From Xanthobacteraceae bacterium (lineage in GTDB: Bacteria; Pseudomonadota; Alphaproteobacteria; Rhizobiales; Xanthobacteraceae), in assembly GCA_019746135.1 (NCBI GenBank), contig JAIESI010000301.1, forward strand, positions 1 through 61,746: a stretch of 61,746 nucleotides of DNA, given 5' to 3'. A program made the translations under genes and the position numbers. Below, piece after piece: positions 43,246 through 51,842 of the stretch. The notes beneath the pieces were generated by a model that was not told the origin of the DNA, did not search any database, and worked only from the letters and a program-made list of their open reading frames with translations. Every line of letters starts with the position of its first letter. The stretch's first letter is position 1.

Positions 43246-44190
43246 CTACCTCCGCGAGCGTAGCCGATCTGCGGCGGCGGCGGCAATGATGACGGCGCCG
43301 ATCGCGACCCGCTGCCAGTAGGAATCGACGTTCAGGAGATTGAGGCTGTTGCCCAGCACGATCATGATGAACACGCCGATGATGCTCTTATAAAGCGTGC
43401 CTTCGCCGCCGTGCAGCGCAGCACCGCCCAGCACCACGGCGGCAATGGCGGTGAGCTCGTAGAACTCGCCGGCGGTCGGCTGGCCGGACTGCAGGCGGGC
43501 GGCGAGCATCACCCCGGCGACGCCGGCGAGCGCCCCGCACCAGACATAGGTCGAGGCAATGATGCGCTCGACGCCGACGCCGGAGAGATAGGCGGCCTCG
43601 CGGTTGCCGCCGGTGGCGTAGATGCGGCGGCCGTAGGGCGTGGCGTGCATGACCCACGACAGGACCACCAGCAGAACCGCCGGCACCCAGACGAGATAGT
43701 GAATGCCGAGGAAGCGCTCGGAGCCGAAGGCGATGAAGGCCGCCGGCATGCCGTCGTCGCCGACCGGCGCCCCGCCGGTGACGAGGAAGACGAGGCCGCG
43801 CACCAGCACCATGGTGCCGAGCGTGGTGATGAACGGGTTGACGCCGAGTCGCGCGATGATCAGGCCGTTGGCGAGGCCGACGGCCGCGCCTGTTGCGATC
43901 CCTGCCAGTACGCCCGCGGCGATGCCGAACTTCACCATCACCATGGCGGCGATGCAGCCGGAGAGCGCCACGGTCGAGCCGACCGAAAGGTCGAAGCCGC
44001 CGCCGATGATGACGAAGGTCATGCCGATGGCGATCACCGCCATGATCGAGGACTGCACCAGGATGTTGGTGAGGTTGAGCGGCGAGAGAAAGCGCGGGGT
44101 GAGCAGCGCGGTGACGACGCAGAGCGCCACCAGGGTGATGAGCGGGATCTGGCCGGCGAGATTGAATTGCTCATTGAATTTCTTGGGCAT
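43246..44190 (-). CDS. Ribose-type ABC transporter permease (RbsC family)
   Basis: A 314-residue integral membrane protein with about nine to ten hydrophobic segments. Conserved family stretches are VIIGGGFDLSVGSTVALSG (about residues 60-78), INPF-like VNPFITTLGTMVLVRGLVFL and GRRIYATGGNREAAYLSGV (coupling loop). The ending is a short basic tail. Two bp separate its start from the ATPase stop, and a repeat separates it from the binding protein. It is the membrane channel of the importer encoded at 42067-45740. Confidence 0.92.
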   Translation of the reverse strand: MPKKFNEQFNLAGQIPLITLVALCVVTALLTPRFLSPLNLTNILVQSSIMAVIAIGMTFVIIGGGFDLSVGSTVALSGCIAAMVMVKFGIAAGVLAGIATGAAVGLANGLIIARLGVNPFITTLGTMVLVRGLVFLVTGGAPVGDDGMPAAFIAFGSERFLGIHYLVWVPAVLLVVLSWVMHATPYGRRIYATGGNREAAYLSGVGVERIIASTYVWCGALAGVAGVMLAARLQSGQPTAGEFYELTAIAAVVLGGAALHGGEGTLYKSIIGVFIMIVLGNSLNLLNVDSYWQRVAIGAVIIAAAAADRLRSRR

Positions 44191-44192
44191 GG

Positions 44193-45740
44193 TCAGCCGC
44201 CGATCGCGGCGTGCAGCCGCGCTTCGTCGTAGCCCGCGGCGCGATCGAGCCGCGCGGTCATGCGGCCGCGGTGCAGGGTGCAGATGCTGTCGCAGATCCG
44301 GGTGAGCTCGGCGAGATCGCTGGAGCTGACCAGCACCGCGCCGTCGCGTTTTGCGAAGTCGCGAATGAGCGCGTGGATCTGCGCCTTGGCGGCGACGTCC
44401 ACGCCCTGGGTGGGCTCATCGAGCAGCAGGACGCCGACGTTGCGCGCGAGCCATTTGGCGAGGATGACCTTCTGCTGGTTGCCGCCGGACAGCGCGCCCG
44501 CGCGCAACGAAGGATCGCGCGGGCGGATGTCGAGAAGCTGCATCAGCGCGGCGACGAGTCGCGCGCCGGCGGCGCGGTCGATGCCGCCGCCGCGGGTGAG
44601 CCGATCGAGATTGGGCAGCAGGATGTTGTCGCGCACCGACAGATTCATGATCAGGCCGAGCCTGCGCTCGCCCGGCACCATGCCGATGCCGGCGCGGATC
44701 GCGTCGGTCGGACGGGCGAGCCGCACCGCTCCGGCTTGGGTGCGCACCTCGCCGGCCGCGGCATCGAGGCCGAACAGCCGGCGCAGCACGCGGTCGGCGC
44801 CGCTGCCGAGAAGACCGGCGAGCCCCAGCACCTCTTTCGTGCGGACACGGATCGCATCCGGGCGCTGGCCCAAATCCTCCAGCGCGATATCGCCCGGAAC
44901 GAGGGTCTCGGCCGAGATGCCGGTCTCGGCGCGCCCGGTCATGGCCTGAACCAGGTCGGCCACGGCAAACGCGCCGCGCTCGCGCTGCGCGGCGACGCGG
45001 CCGTCGCGCAGCACGGTGCAGCGGTCGGCGAGCGCCACGACCTCGTCGAGCCGGTGCGAGACATAGACGATGGCGACGCCCTGCGCCTTCATGCGCCCGA
45101 GCACCGCGAACAGCCGCTCGATCTCGCGCGTTTCGAGCGCTGCGGTCGGCTCGTCGAGAATGAGCAGCCGGCAGCGCCGCCGCACCGCCTTGGCGATGGC
45201 GACGAGTTGACGTTCGGCGAACGACAGCCGGTCGACGCGGGCGTCGGGGTCCGGGGCGAAATCGAGATGCGCCAGCGCCGCCTGTGCCTGCGCGCGCATG
45301 GCGCTGCGGTCGATGACGGAGAGGCCCAAGGGGCCCAAGAGTCGCCGCGCCGGCGGATCGTCGAGCGTCAGGTTCTCGGCAATCGACAGCGCCGGAACGA
45401 GCCGCAGCTCCTGCGGAATGGTGACGATGCCGGCGACGATGGCGTCGTGCGGGCTTGTGAAGCGGCAGGGATTCCGACCGACGGCAATCTCGCCGTGATC
45501 GGGGCGATGCACGCCACTGAGGATGCGCACCAACGTCGACTTGCCGGCGCCGTTCTCGCCGACCAGGGCGTGGATTTCGCCGGGCAGCACCGCGAAGTCG
45601 ACGCCGTCCAGCGCCCGGGTCGCGCCGAAGGTTTTGGAAACTCCGCGCGCACTCGCGGCCGGCGTGGTGATGCCGCTCGGGTGGTGCGCTCCCTCCCCCT
45701 GAAAGGGGGAGGGTTGGGGTGGGGGTCCATTCTCACGCAA
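44193..45740 (-). CDS. Ribose-type ABC transporter ATP-binding protein (RbsA family, tandem NBD)
   Basis: A 515-residue frame with two nucleotide-binding domains. NBD1 has Walker A LVGENGAGKSTL, signature RLSFAERQLVAIAKA and Walker B LLILDEPTAAL. NBD2 has the usual altered P-loop region, signature GALSGGNQQKVILAKWLA and LLLDEPTQGVDV. The N-terminus is unclear: the first 20 or so codons of the frame lie in a G-rich repeat (45690-45867). No ATG or GTG is in frame between the repeat and the conserved SARGVSKTFG, so a TTG at 45740 or another non-ATG start must be used. It energises the adjacent permease. Confidence 0.85.
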   Translation of the reverse strand: MRENGPPPQPSPFQGEGAHHPSGITTPAASARGVSKTFGATRALDGVDFAVLPGEIHALVGENGAGKSTLVRILSGVHRPDHGEIAVGRNPCRFTSPHDAIVAGIVTIPQELRLVPALSIAENLTLDDPPARRLLGPLGLSVIDRSAMRAQAQAALAHLDFAPDPDARVDRLSFAERQLVAIAKAVRRRCRLLILDEPTAALETREIERLFAVLGRMKAQGVAIVYVSHRLDEVVALADRCTVLRDGRVAAQRERGAFAVADLVQAMTGRAETGISAETLVPGDIALEDLGQRPDAIRVRTKEVLGLAGLLGSGADRVLRRLFGLDAAAGEVRTQAGAVRLARPTDAIRAGIGMVPGERRLGLIMNLSVRDNILLPNLDRLTRGGGIDRAAGARLVAALMQLLDIRPRDPSLRAGALSGGNQQKVILAKWLARNVGVLLLDEPTQGVDVAAKAQIHALIRDFAKRDGAVLVSSSDLAELTRICDSICTLHRGRMTARLDRAAGYDEARLHAAIGG

Positions 45741-45867
45741 ACAACAACCCTCGCTTCACGCCGCTCGCTGCGGCTCTGTCTGCCCGCACAAGGGAAGCCG
45801 GGTGACGGTAAATCCTGCGCGCAAAGAAACCCCCACCCCGACCCTCCCCCTTTCAGGGGGAGGGAGA
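45690..45867. repeat. CTCCCTCCCCCTGAAAGGGGG palindromic element
   Basis: The arms CTCCCTCCCCCTGAAAGGGG and CCCCTTTCAGGGGGAGGGAG invert, with internal GGTTGGGGTGGGGG/CCCCCACCCCGACC pairs. Unlike the other G-rich elements here it carries GAAA loops. Its right side in transcription terms overlaps the 5' end of the ABC ATPase gene. Confidence 0.8.
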
Positions 45868-45921
45868 AGACCGCCCGAATTGCACCGCATGCGACAATCG
45901 CCCTGCCTGTGACCTCGCCAG

Positions 45922-46983
45922 CTATCGCGCGACGCGCAGGACGCGCATCTTGTCGTCGGTGAGCTTGCCGCGCTCGATGATCACGTCGTTGTCGAGCGTT
46001 ACGGTGCAGTCGCGCATCGGCACGTCGTAGTGGCCCTTGGTGGTGCGCTTGCCGCCGCCCTGCGAGTTCGGGCCGGTCGAGAACAGGAAGTTGCCGGCAA
46101 AGCAGCGCGCGCCAGCGTGATGCCGCTTGGGATCGGCGCCGTTGAGCGCGATCGCGTCCCAGCGCGCTTGCGGGTTGAGGCCCCAGCCGAGATGCGAGAT
46201 GGCGTGGCCGTCCATGTCGTCGGCATGGGCCTTGTTGCCGTCGAGCCAGTCGCTCATCAGCTTGGCGTCGAGGCCGCCGTCGATCCTGCGGATGAAGCCG
46301 TCGCGGATCTCGAGCCGGACGTCGTCCTGCACGTAGCGGCAATAGGGCAGCACGATGATGTCGCCCGGATTGAACACCACGGTGCCGTTGGCCGAGCCTT
46401 CGTTCGGGAAGGTGTGGACGTGGCCGGCGCCCCAGTGGTCGAAGCGGCCGGCCGCTTCCGAGTAGCCGTACTGGCTCATGGTCGGGTATTCGCCGAGGTT
46501 GACGGTGAGGTCGGTGCCGCCGGGGCGGGTGATGCGCATGGTTCTGGCGCGCTTCAGCCGCCCGTCGGCGTGGACCACGGCCTCCTTCAGGCCGGGCGGC
46601 GCCATCAGCTCCTCGAGCTCGTCCGGCCCGTCGATCACCATCAGCACGCGGCAGCCTGCGTCGCGCGCCTCCTTGAGCCAGCGGGTGAACAGCGGAATGT
46701 GCAGGCAGACCAGCATGTCGGCGGCCTTGATGGCATCGAGCGTGCCCTTGCAGCGGCCGACGGTCTCGACGCCGACCTTGGTCCAGGACGGCATGGCGTT
46801 GACGCACATCTCGTAGGCGTCGGCGCCGAGGTCTTCGGCTGCGGCAAAGGCCGCGGACACGTAGTCGCGGCGCGCGCCGAGATCGCTGAGCAGCACGATG
46901 GTCTCGCCGTTGCGCACGTTGCAGAGCTGGAACTCGCGCCGGAACAGCATCGCGAGCTTGGCGTGGTTGATGGCTTCATGCAT
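45922..46983 (-). CDS. 2,5-dihydroxypyridine 5,6-dioxygenase-like protein (NicX/M29-like fold)
   Basis: A 353-residue protein resembling NicX/Hpo, Fe(II) ring-cleaving enzymes of nicotinate catabolism built on a leucyl-aminopeptidase (M29)-like fold. Typical segments are IVLLSDLGARRDYVSAAFAA, HWGAGHVHTFPNEGSANGTV, GHAISHLGWGLNPQARWDAI and KGHYDVPMRDCTVTLDNDVI. The Glu and His residues in these segments are candidates for the metal site. It would open 2,5-dihydroxypyridine to N-formylmaleamate. It lies upstream of an ABC importer on the same strand, and two CoxL-type hydroxylases nearby fit an N-heterocycle theme. M29 peptidase is the alternative. ATG at 46983 gives the family N-terminus. Confidence 0.75.
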   Translation of the reverse strand: MHEAINHAKLAMLFRREFQLCNVRNGETIVLLSDLGARRDYVSAAFAAAEDLGADAYEMCVNAMPSWTKVGVETVGRCKGTLDAIKAADMLVCLHIPLFTRWLKEARDAGCRVLMVIDGPDELEELMAPPGLKEAVVHADGRLKRARTMRITRPGGTDLTVNLGEYPTMSQYGYSEAAGRFDHWGAGHVHTFPNEGSANGTVVFNPGDIIVLPYCRYVQDDVRLEIRDGFIRRIDGGLDAKLMSDWLDGNKAHADDMDGHAISHLGWGLNPQARWDAIALNGADPKRHHAGARCFAGNFLFSTGPNSQGGGKRTTKGHYDVPMRDCTVTLDNDVIIERGKLTDDKMRVLRVAR

Positions 46984-47049
46984 GGCAATCACTCCCGCGT
47001 CGTGCGGGCAGCTTAGCAAAAATCGGCCGGCGATAACCCCCTCGCGCCG

Positions 47050-48150
47050 CTATGGCGCGGCGCTATTGGCTCTGTCGGCGGCCTCCGCCGGAGCGGCGCC
47101 GTGGATGCACTCATGAATGAACGTGAGCTTATCCACGACCGCCGGCGTCAGGACGAACGGATAGAGGTCCGGCAGCCCCATGCTGCGGTTGATCTCGTTG
47201 ACCGCGATCGAGAGGCCGGTCCAGGCATCGATGATCGGCTCGACTCTGGCATTGTGCGGATCGAAGTTGATGACGGTGGCAAGCTCGGCCGCCGCGGCGA
47301 GCCGCGGACGCACGCTCAGGCCGAAGGCGCGCGCCGACTCCACCGTGTCGACCATGTGAAAGTAGTGCGCCCAGGTTTCGGCGAAGTCCTCCCAGGGGTG
47401 AGACGAAGCGTAGGCGGACACGAAATGGCTCTGCCAGTCGGCGGGCGGGCCGCCGGCGTAGTGCTGCTGCAGCGCCTGCGTATAGTCGCGCCGCTCGTCG
47501 CCGAACGTCGCGCGGAACGGCTCGATGCGGCCGCCCTCGGCGATCAGCCGGTCCCAATAGTAGTGGCCGATCTCGTGCCGGAAATGACCGAGCAGGGTGC
47601 GATAGGCCTCGCCCATCTCGTTGCGCATCCGCTCGCGCTCGGCGTCATCGGCCTCGTTGATGTTGATGGTGATCACGCCGTTGGCGTGCCCGGTCATGAC
47701 CGGGGTCACCGAGCCGTCGGGCGCGGCCGCGCCGGGAACGAGAAACTCGAACGCGAGGCCGTCCGGATCCTCGGCGCGGGTGGCGAGCGGCAGCTTCAGC
47801 TTGAGCAGCGAATACATCAGGCGATGCTTGGCAAACTCGATCTTGCGCCAGCGCAGGACGTTCTCCGGCACCGAGAGATCGGGGACGGTCTGGTTGTGCC
47901 GGCACGCCGCGCAATAGGGACCGGGCTGCTCGTCATCGACCAGCCAGTTGCACGCGCCATGCCCGGCGTTGGCGCAGAAGCGATAGCGTCTGGTCGGATC
48001 GGCCGCGGCGCGCCAGTGCGGGCCGTCCGGTCCCACCACCGACAGCGTCTCGCGCGCCTGCAGATAGCCGAGCCGCGAGCCGCAATTCCCGCAGCTGGTG
48101 TTCTCGAAGTAGAGAAGCTGATTGCACTTCTGGCATTCAAAGAGCTTCAT
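47050..48150 (-). CDS. Zinc-ribbon plus zincin-like metallopeptidase domain protein
   Basis: A 366-residue protein. An N-terminal zinc ribbon (CQKCNQLLYFENTSCGNCGS, residues 5-24) is followed by a second Cys cluster (CANAGHGACNW and CAACRHNQ). A metallopeptidase-like domain then carries the zincin motif HFRHEIGHYYWD (HExxH, about residues 181-192), with a possible third ligand in SHPWEDFAETWAHYFH. From memory this layout matches a family annotated as zinc-ribbon and putative zinc-binding metallopeptidase (DUF2248-like), function unknown. ATG at 48150 starts the ribbon directly. It stands alone. Confidence 0.82.
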   Translation of the reverse strand: MKLFECQKCNQLLYFENTSCGNCGSRLGYLQARETLSVVGPDGPHWRAAADPTRRYRFCANAGHGACNWLVDDEQPGPYCAACRHNQTVPDLSVPENVLRWRKIEFAKHRLMYSLLKLKLPLATRAEDPDGLAFEFLVPGAAAPDGSVTPVMTGHANGVITININEADDAERERMRNEMGEAYRTLLGHFRHEIGHYYWDRLIAEGGRIEPFRATFGDERRDYTQALQQHYAGGPPADWQSHFVSAYASSHPWEDFAETWAHYFHMVDTVESARAFGLSVRPRLAAAAELATVINFDPHNARVEPIIDAWTGLSIAVNEINRSMGLPDLYPFVLTPAVVDKLTFIHECIHGAAPAEAADRANSAAP

Positions 48151-48191
48151 CGGCGCGCTCGCGGCAATTCTTCTTCCGGTCAAGCTTCCTG

Positions 48192-48268
48192 TTTGAGCAT
48201 GATCTTTTTCGAAACCGCTTCACACCCCCGGATCAGGTCCGGGGCAGGCTCTTTCGGGACCACGCGCT
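48192..48268. repeat. TTTGAGCATGATC repeat interrupted by the CCCCGGATC hairpin module
   Basis: The left part (GTTTGAGCATGATCTTTTTC to GCTTCACA) and right part (CTTTCGGGACCACGCGCT) match 33973-34026. Between them sits CCCCGGATCAGGTCCGGGG plus CAGG, the same hairpin module as at 17253 and 50083. The element overlaps the stop codon of the AI-2E-type gene. Confidence 0.75.
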
Positions 48269-49409
48269 AGTCGGGCAAGACGACCTCGTCCGACGGCATG
48301 GTGTGCTCCCGCACGACCACCGCGGCGATCAGAATGGGCGTGGCGAGAAACGTCCCGAGCGGCCCCCACAGCCAGGTCCAGAACGCCAGCGACAGGAACA
48401 GCGCCAGCGGGCTCACGGTCAATTGCCGGCCGACCAGGGCCGGCGTGACGAAATGGCCTTCGATGGTGGCGAACGCGACGAACAGCGCCGGCGCAAGCAG
48501 CGCCGCCGGCACCGTGGGCAGCGCGATCAGACCGAGCACCAGCAGAATGAGCGCGACAACCGCCGGCCCCACATAAGGAATGTAATTGAGCATGAAGGCG
48601 GCGATGCCCCAGAGCGCCGGGCTCGGCAGGCCGAAGGCATAGGCGATGCCGGCGGCAACCGCGCCCACCACGATGTTGATCAGGCTGACGACCGCCAGAT
48701 AACGGGTGAGGCTCGCTTCCAGCGTATTCAGAACGCGCAGCGCGCGCAGCCGCGCATCCTGACTCCTGAACATCAGGACGAGGTGTCGGCGCTGGCTGTT
48801 GCGCGACAGCAGGAAGAAGAACAGGCTGCCGAAGAACACCACGAGCTCGCCCACGGCCGGCGTCAGGAAGTTGACCGCCTGGGTGAGGATGTTGCTCGCC
48901 GGCAGCTCGAACTTGATCGGCTCGACCGATGTCCCCAGCACCGCCGCGAGCGACAGCTGCAGCTCGCGCCAGGTGGCGAGCGGCCGTTCGAGGAATCCGG
49001 CCTTGGCCCGCAGCGTCTCGACCAACTCGGGCGCCCGCGCCGCCCAGTCGGCCAGCACGCCGCCGAGCAGGATCATGCCGATGTTGGCGAGCAGGATGAC
49101 CAGCCCGACGCAGCCCAGCGCAAACAGCGCCGGCGGCATGCGGTAGCGCGCCGCGCGGGCGGCGAGCGGCCCGAACATGATGCTGATGACGGCGGCCGCG
49201 ACGATCGGCGCGATCAGGCTGCGCGCGAAAAACAGAAACGCGCCGAGCAGCAGCATGAAGATGCCGACGACGGCGATACGTGGCGCCGCGCGCCACCAGT
49301 CCCATGAGACATCGGGCAGGGTATCGGACTTCGGCTCCGGCCCGGGCTTTTCCGCCGCGGTGCCGGAACGCCGCAAGACCGACGGACGACTCGAGACATC
49401 GGCCGTCAT
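48267..49409 (-). CDS. AI-2E family transporter/PerM-type permease
   Basis: A 380-residue membrane protein with about eight hydrophobic segments in the AI-2E (PerM) family pattern. Two TM segments lie near residues 37-85 and another near 95-120. A long periplasmic loop (ADWAARAPELVETLRAKAGF on) is followed by the conserved core PSPALWGIAAFMLNYIPYVG (about residues 265-284) and a C-terminal TM cluster. The family includes exporters of signals and Na+/H+-type permeases; the substrate cannot be assigned. ATG at 49409 was taken because upstream in-frame residues lack similarity. It diverges from the iron permease-like gene. Confidence 0.88.
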   Translation of the reverse strand: MTADVSSRPSVLRRSGTAAEKPGPEPKSDTLPDVSWDWWRAAPRIAVVGIFMLLLGAFLFFARSLIAPIVAAAVISIMFGPLAARAARYRMPPALFALGCVGLVILLANIGMILLGGVLADWAARAPELVETLRAKAGFLERPLATWRELQLSLAAVLGTSVEPIKFELPASNILTQAVNFLTPAVGELVVFFGSLFFFLLSRNSQRRHLVLMFRSQDARLRALRVLNTLEASLTRYLAVVSLINIVVGAVAAGIAYAFGLPSPALWGIAAFMLNYIPYVGPAVVALILLVLGLIALPTVPAALLAPALFVAFATIEGHFVTPALVGRQLTVSPLALFLSLAFWTWLWGPLGTFLATPILIAAVVVREHTMPSDEVVLPD

Positions 49410-49579
49410 GCCGCAAAGCTCCGATGGTTCAGACAAGGGTCGTGCGCGGTTGATGCTCAATCGCGCTGCTGCAATTCCAAGCCGTTCGGGGCGAGAAAGT
49501 TCCTGCCGATGGCGGCGAGGAACTCGGGGCCGCCGCACGAGGTTGAGTGACAGACCTCCCCTGCAAATCGCAGACGGCC

Positions 49580-50053
49580 ATGGATCAGTCTGTCACCGCG
49601 TCACGCTCGGAACGAAGCGGAAAATCGTCCGAAAGCCCGAAGCGCCATCACGCCTTCAGCGCACACTTCTCGAAATTCGCGCATGTGGTGGCGCACGCGG
49701 CAGGAACGCCGGCGGCATTTCTTCTGGCGACGCTGACGATCGTCATATGGGCGATCACCGGTCCGATCTTCGGCTACAGCGACACCTGGCAGCTCGTCAT
49801 CAACACCGGCACGACCATCGTCACGTTCCTGATGGTGTTCCTGATTCAGAACACGCAGAACCGCGACGCACTGGCGGTGCAGCTCAAGCTCACCGAACTG
49901 ATCATCGCCATGAAGGACGCCGAAAACAGAATCGCTACGATCGAGGATCTGCCGGAGGAAGACCTGGAGCAACTGCACAAGGAGTTGTGTGCTCGTGCCG
50001 AGCAAGCCGGCGACGCGCTGGCGAGCCGGCGGGGCGGGCGCCGGTCCGCCTGA
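49580..50053 (+). CDS. Low-affinity iron permease family protein
   Basis: A 157-residue protein with two membrane segments (PAAFLLATLTIVIWAITGPI, then a segment ending MVFLIQNTQNRDALA at about residues 85-110) and an acidic coiled C-terminal helix. The motif set (TPAAF...GP.F.YSDTWQLVINT..TI.TFLMVFLIQ) matches bacterial members of the low-affinity iron permease family. Their transport activity is poorly proven. ATG at 49580 is preferred over an earlier in-frame ATG at 49547. A weak EcfG-like pair (GGAAC, N17, GGTT) lies just upstream, in keeping with the stress district. Confidence 0.85.
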   Translation: MDQSVTASRSERSGKSSESPKRHHAFSAHFSKFAHVVAHAAGTPAAFLLATLTIVIWAITGPIFGYSDTWQLVINTGTTIVTFLMVFLIQNTQNRDALAVQLKLTELIIAMKDAENRIATIEDLPEEDLEQLHKELCARAEQAGDALASRRGGRRSA

Positions 50054-50082
50054 GCGCGCGCGGCGGCGCGCGATCGCGCTTA

Positions 50083-50158
50083 GCTTGGTCGCATTTTCTA
50101 CGGCGAACCACTGCACACCCCGGATCAAGTCCGGGGCAGGCTTTCGCCGGAAAATGCT
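50083..50158. repeat. 76-bp dispersed repeat, copy 2 (CCCCGGATCAAGTCCGGGG hairpin)
   Basis: Near-identical to 17253-17328 in the same orientation, 33 kb apart. Its end touches the stop of the convergent DUF883 gene, so it may terminate both transcripts. Confidence 0.8.
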
Positions 50159-50511
50159 TAACGCCGCATCGTCGACGACAGCACGAAGCCCAGGCCCACC
50201 GCGATGGCCAGCGCCGAAAGCGGATGCTCGCGAATGGCGTCTTCGACATTCTCGACGACGTTGCCGCCCATCTCGCCGACCGTCTCCACGGCCTCGCGGC
50301 CGCGGGCGCCGGCATTGGCGATCAGGTCATCGACCGTCTCGCCGAAGCGGGCGAGGTTGGCCTTGACGTCGTCGAGCATTTCGCCGCCGGCGTTGCTGGC
50401 AAGGCCTTCGACCTGCTTCGAAAGCTCGAGCATCTCCTCGCGCAGGCTCTGCAGGTCCTTCTTCAGGTTCTTCACATTGAGCGACGTACCGTTGGTGGCT
50501 GAGCGCGCCAT
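50158..50511 (-). CDS. DUF883 family protein (ElaB/YqjD-like)
   Basis: A 117-residue tail-anchored protein. A long amphipathic coiled coil (residues 12-95, KDLQSLREEMLELSKQVEGL on) leads to the conserved REHPLSALAIAVGLGFVLSS membrane anchor and a basic end STMRR. E. coli relatives ElaB and YqjD are stress-induced inner-membrane proteins, and YqjD associates with ribosomes. It lies next to the holin-like gene on the same strand, a common stress-regulon pairing in alphaproteobacteria. No clear EcfG promoter was found in its 98-bp upstream gap. Confidence 0.9.
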   Translation of the reverse strand: MARSATNGTSLNVKNLKKDLQSLREEMLELSKQVEGLASNAGGEMLDDVKANLARFGETVDDLIANAGARGREAVETVGEMGGNVVENVEDAIREHPLSALAIAVGLGFVLSSTMRR

Positions 50512-50609
50512 AGGTGACTACTCCCGATTACCGAATGATTGGTGAGCGACTTGTTGGCACTTAAACGCCTGAGCGGCCTAATGGTTGCTGCCGTGGCGGC
50601 AGGCCGTCC

Positions 50610-51071
50610 TCAGGACGGATAGCGGGTCGTGGTCCGCCGGCGGCCGGCGCTTTCGCTGTTGGCCTTGTTCAACAGCCAGACAACCGCGGCCGCGCCGGCG
50701 GCCAGCGACACCGCGCGCCGCCCGCCGATCATCCTGGCAATGTCGAGGCCGGCGGCAATGAGCGCAGGCTCAAGCCACGCCGTGGCGTTGACGTTCGCCG
50801 CGGCCTTCGCGGCGGCGATGCGCTCCCGCTCCCGCTGGCGGTGGATGGTGAACGCCGCAAGCGCCGCGATCACCGCCAGCAGCACGAAGCAGCCGCCGAC
50901 CGCAAGGCTTGCGGTGAGCGCGTCGTAACGGTCCGCCAGGAAAATAAACAGGGCAACGGCAAACCACAGCACGGCGATGCCGATGGCAATCGCCGCCAGC
51001 AATCCCCATCCCGCCATCGCGACCGTCGATTTGAGGCCGCGTTTCATATCGCTGATCTGGTTGGCGATCAT
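50610..51071 (-). CDS. Holin-like (phage holin III superfamily) small membrane protein
   Basis: A 153-residue protein with two close membrane segments (about residues 19-45 and 50-77), a charged RQRERERIAAAKAAA stretch and a third hydrophobic segment (SLAAGAAAVVWLLNKA). This fits proteins annotated as phage holin family or YqjE-like that accompany DUF883 genes in stress loci. It is not near phage genes, so a lysis role is unlikely; a membrane-stress role with DUF883 is inferred. An imperfect EcfG-like pair on the minus strand (GGAAC near 51149, N17, CGTC) lies upstream. Confidence 0.75.
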   Translation of the reverse strand: MIANQISDMKRGLKSTVAMAGWGLLAAIAIGIAVLWFAVALFIFLADRYDALTASLAVGGCFVLLAVIAALAAFTIHRQRERERIAAAKAAANVNATAWLEPALIAAGLDIARMIGGRRAVSLAAGAAAVVWLLNKANSESAGRRRTTTRYPS

Positions 51072-51222
51072 CGCGCGTGCTGTCTACGCCGGCCGAAAGA
51101 CCGGCCGGACGGATAACCGCCGAGACGAAAATTGGTTGCGGCCGGTTCCGCGCGGCCGGCAGCGGCTGGCCCGCGACGCCTTTCACTCCAAGCGGCTCAC
51201 GCGAGCAGATTGTCTGAGCAGA

Positions 51223-51612
51223 CTATTTGGGCGGCGATTGCCGCTCCAGGTTCTCGACCGCCCGCCGCAATTCCTCGAAATCGTACGGCTTGGGCAGGAT
51301 GATCATGTTCTGCAGCGAGCGCAGGCCGGCATCGATGTCGCCGGTGCCGCGGCCGGACGCGACGATGATCGGCAGCAGCGGATAGCGCGCGCGGAGCTTG
51401 GAGACCAGCTCCTCCCCGGGGCTGTCCGGCAACCCCAGATCGACCAGCGCCAGCACGATCTCGGATTTGTTCTCCTCGGCCAATTCCAGGGCCTTGGCCG
51501 CCGACGGCGCTTCGATGGCGCGAAAGCCGAGCTCGGTGAGCGCATCGGACGCGACCATCGCGACGAGCAGCTCGTCCTCGACCACAAGCGCGCAACGGTT
51601 GATGTCCTGCAT
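51223..51612 (-). CDS. Single-domain response regulator (receiver only)
   Basis: A 129-residue CheY-like receiver without output domain. The acidic pair is in LVVEDELLV (residues 10-18), the phospho-acceptor Asp is in LALVDLGLPDSPGEEL (about residue 58), and the conserved Lys is in ILPKPYDFEELRRAVE (about residue 106). ATG at 51612 gives the standard N-terminus. Receivers of this kind act in phosphorelays. With a perfect EcfG-type promoter upstream and the hybrid kinases nearby, a role in tuning the general stress response is likely (inference). Confidence 0.9.
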   Translation of the reverse strand: MQDINRCALVVEDELLVAMVASDALTELGFRAIEAPSAAKALELAEENKSEIVLALVDLGLPDSPGEELVSKLRARYPLLPIIVASGRGTGDIDAGLRSLQNMIILPKPYDFEELRRAVENLERQSPPK

Positions 51613-51842
51613 GCCGCCGGACCCTGTTGGAGATTGCGTCAAATGCGAACGATTGCGATCACGGCGAAAGCGACCGCGTCACCAGGATGGCTGTTCTCAT
51701 GGATCTGACCTCCCCCTGTTTCGCACCACAGCCGCACCGGTCCTACGAACCGATCTCTGCGGCTGCTCCGCCGCAAATTCAGATGCCTTTGTGGCAACCT
51801 CGCGGCCCTGCGCCAGCAGTTCCGCAACGCCGGCCCGCCTAA

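Noticed and set aside
50610-51071. Prophage holin as evidence for a phage remnant
   Set aside because: No other phage genes are nearby; holin-like proteins paired with DUF883 are a regular part of stress loci.
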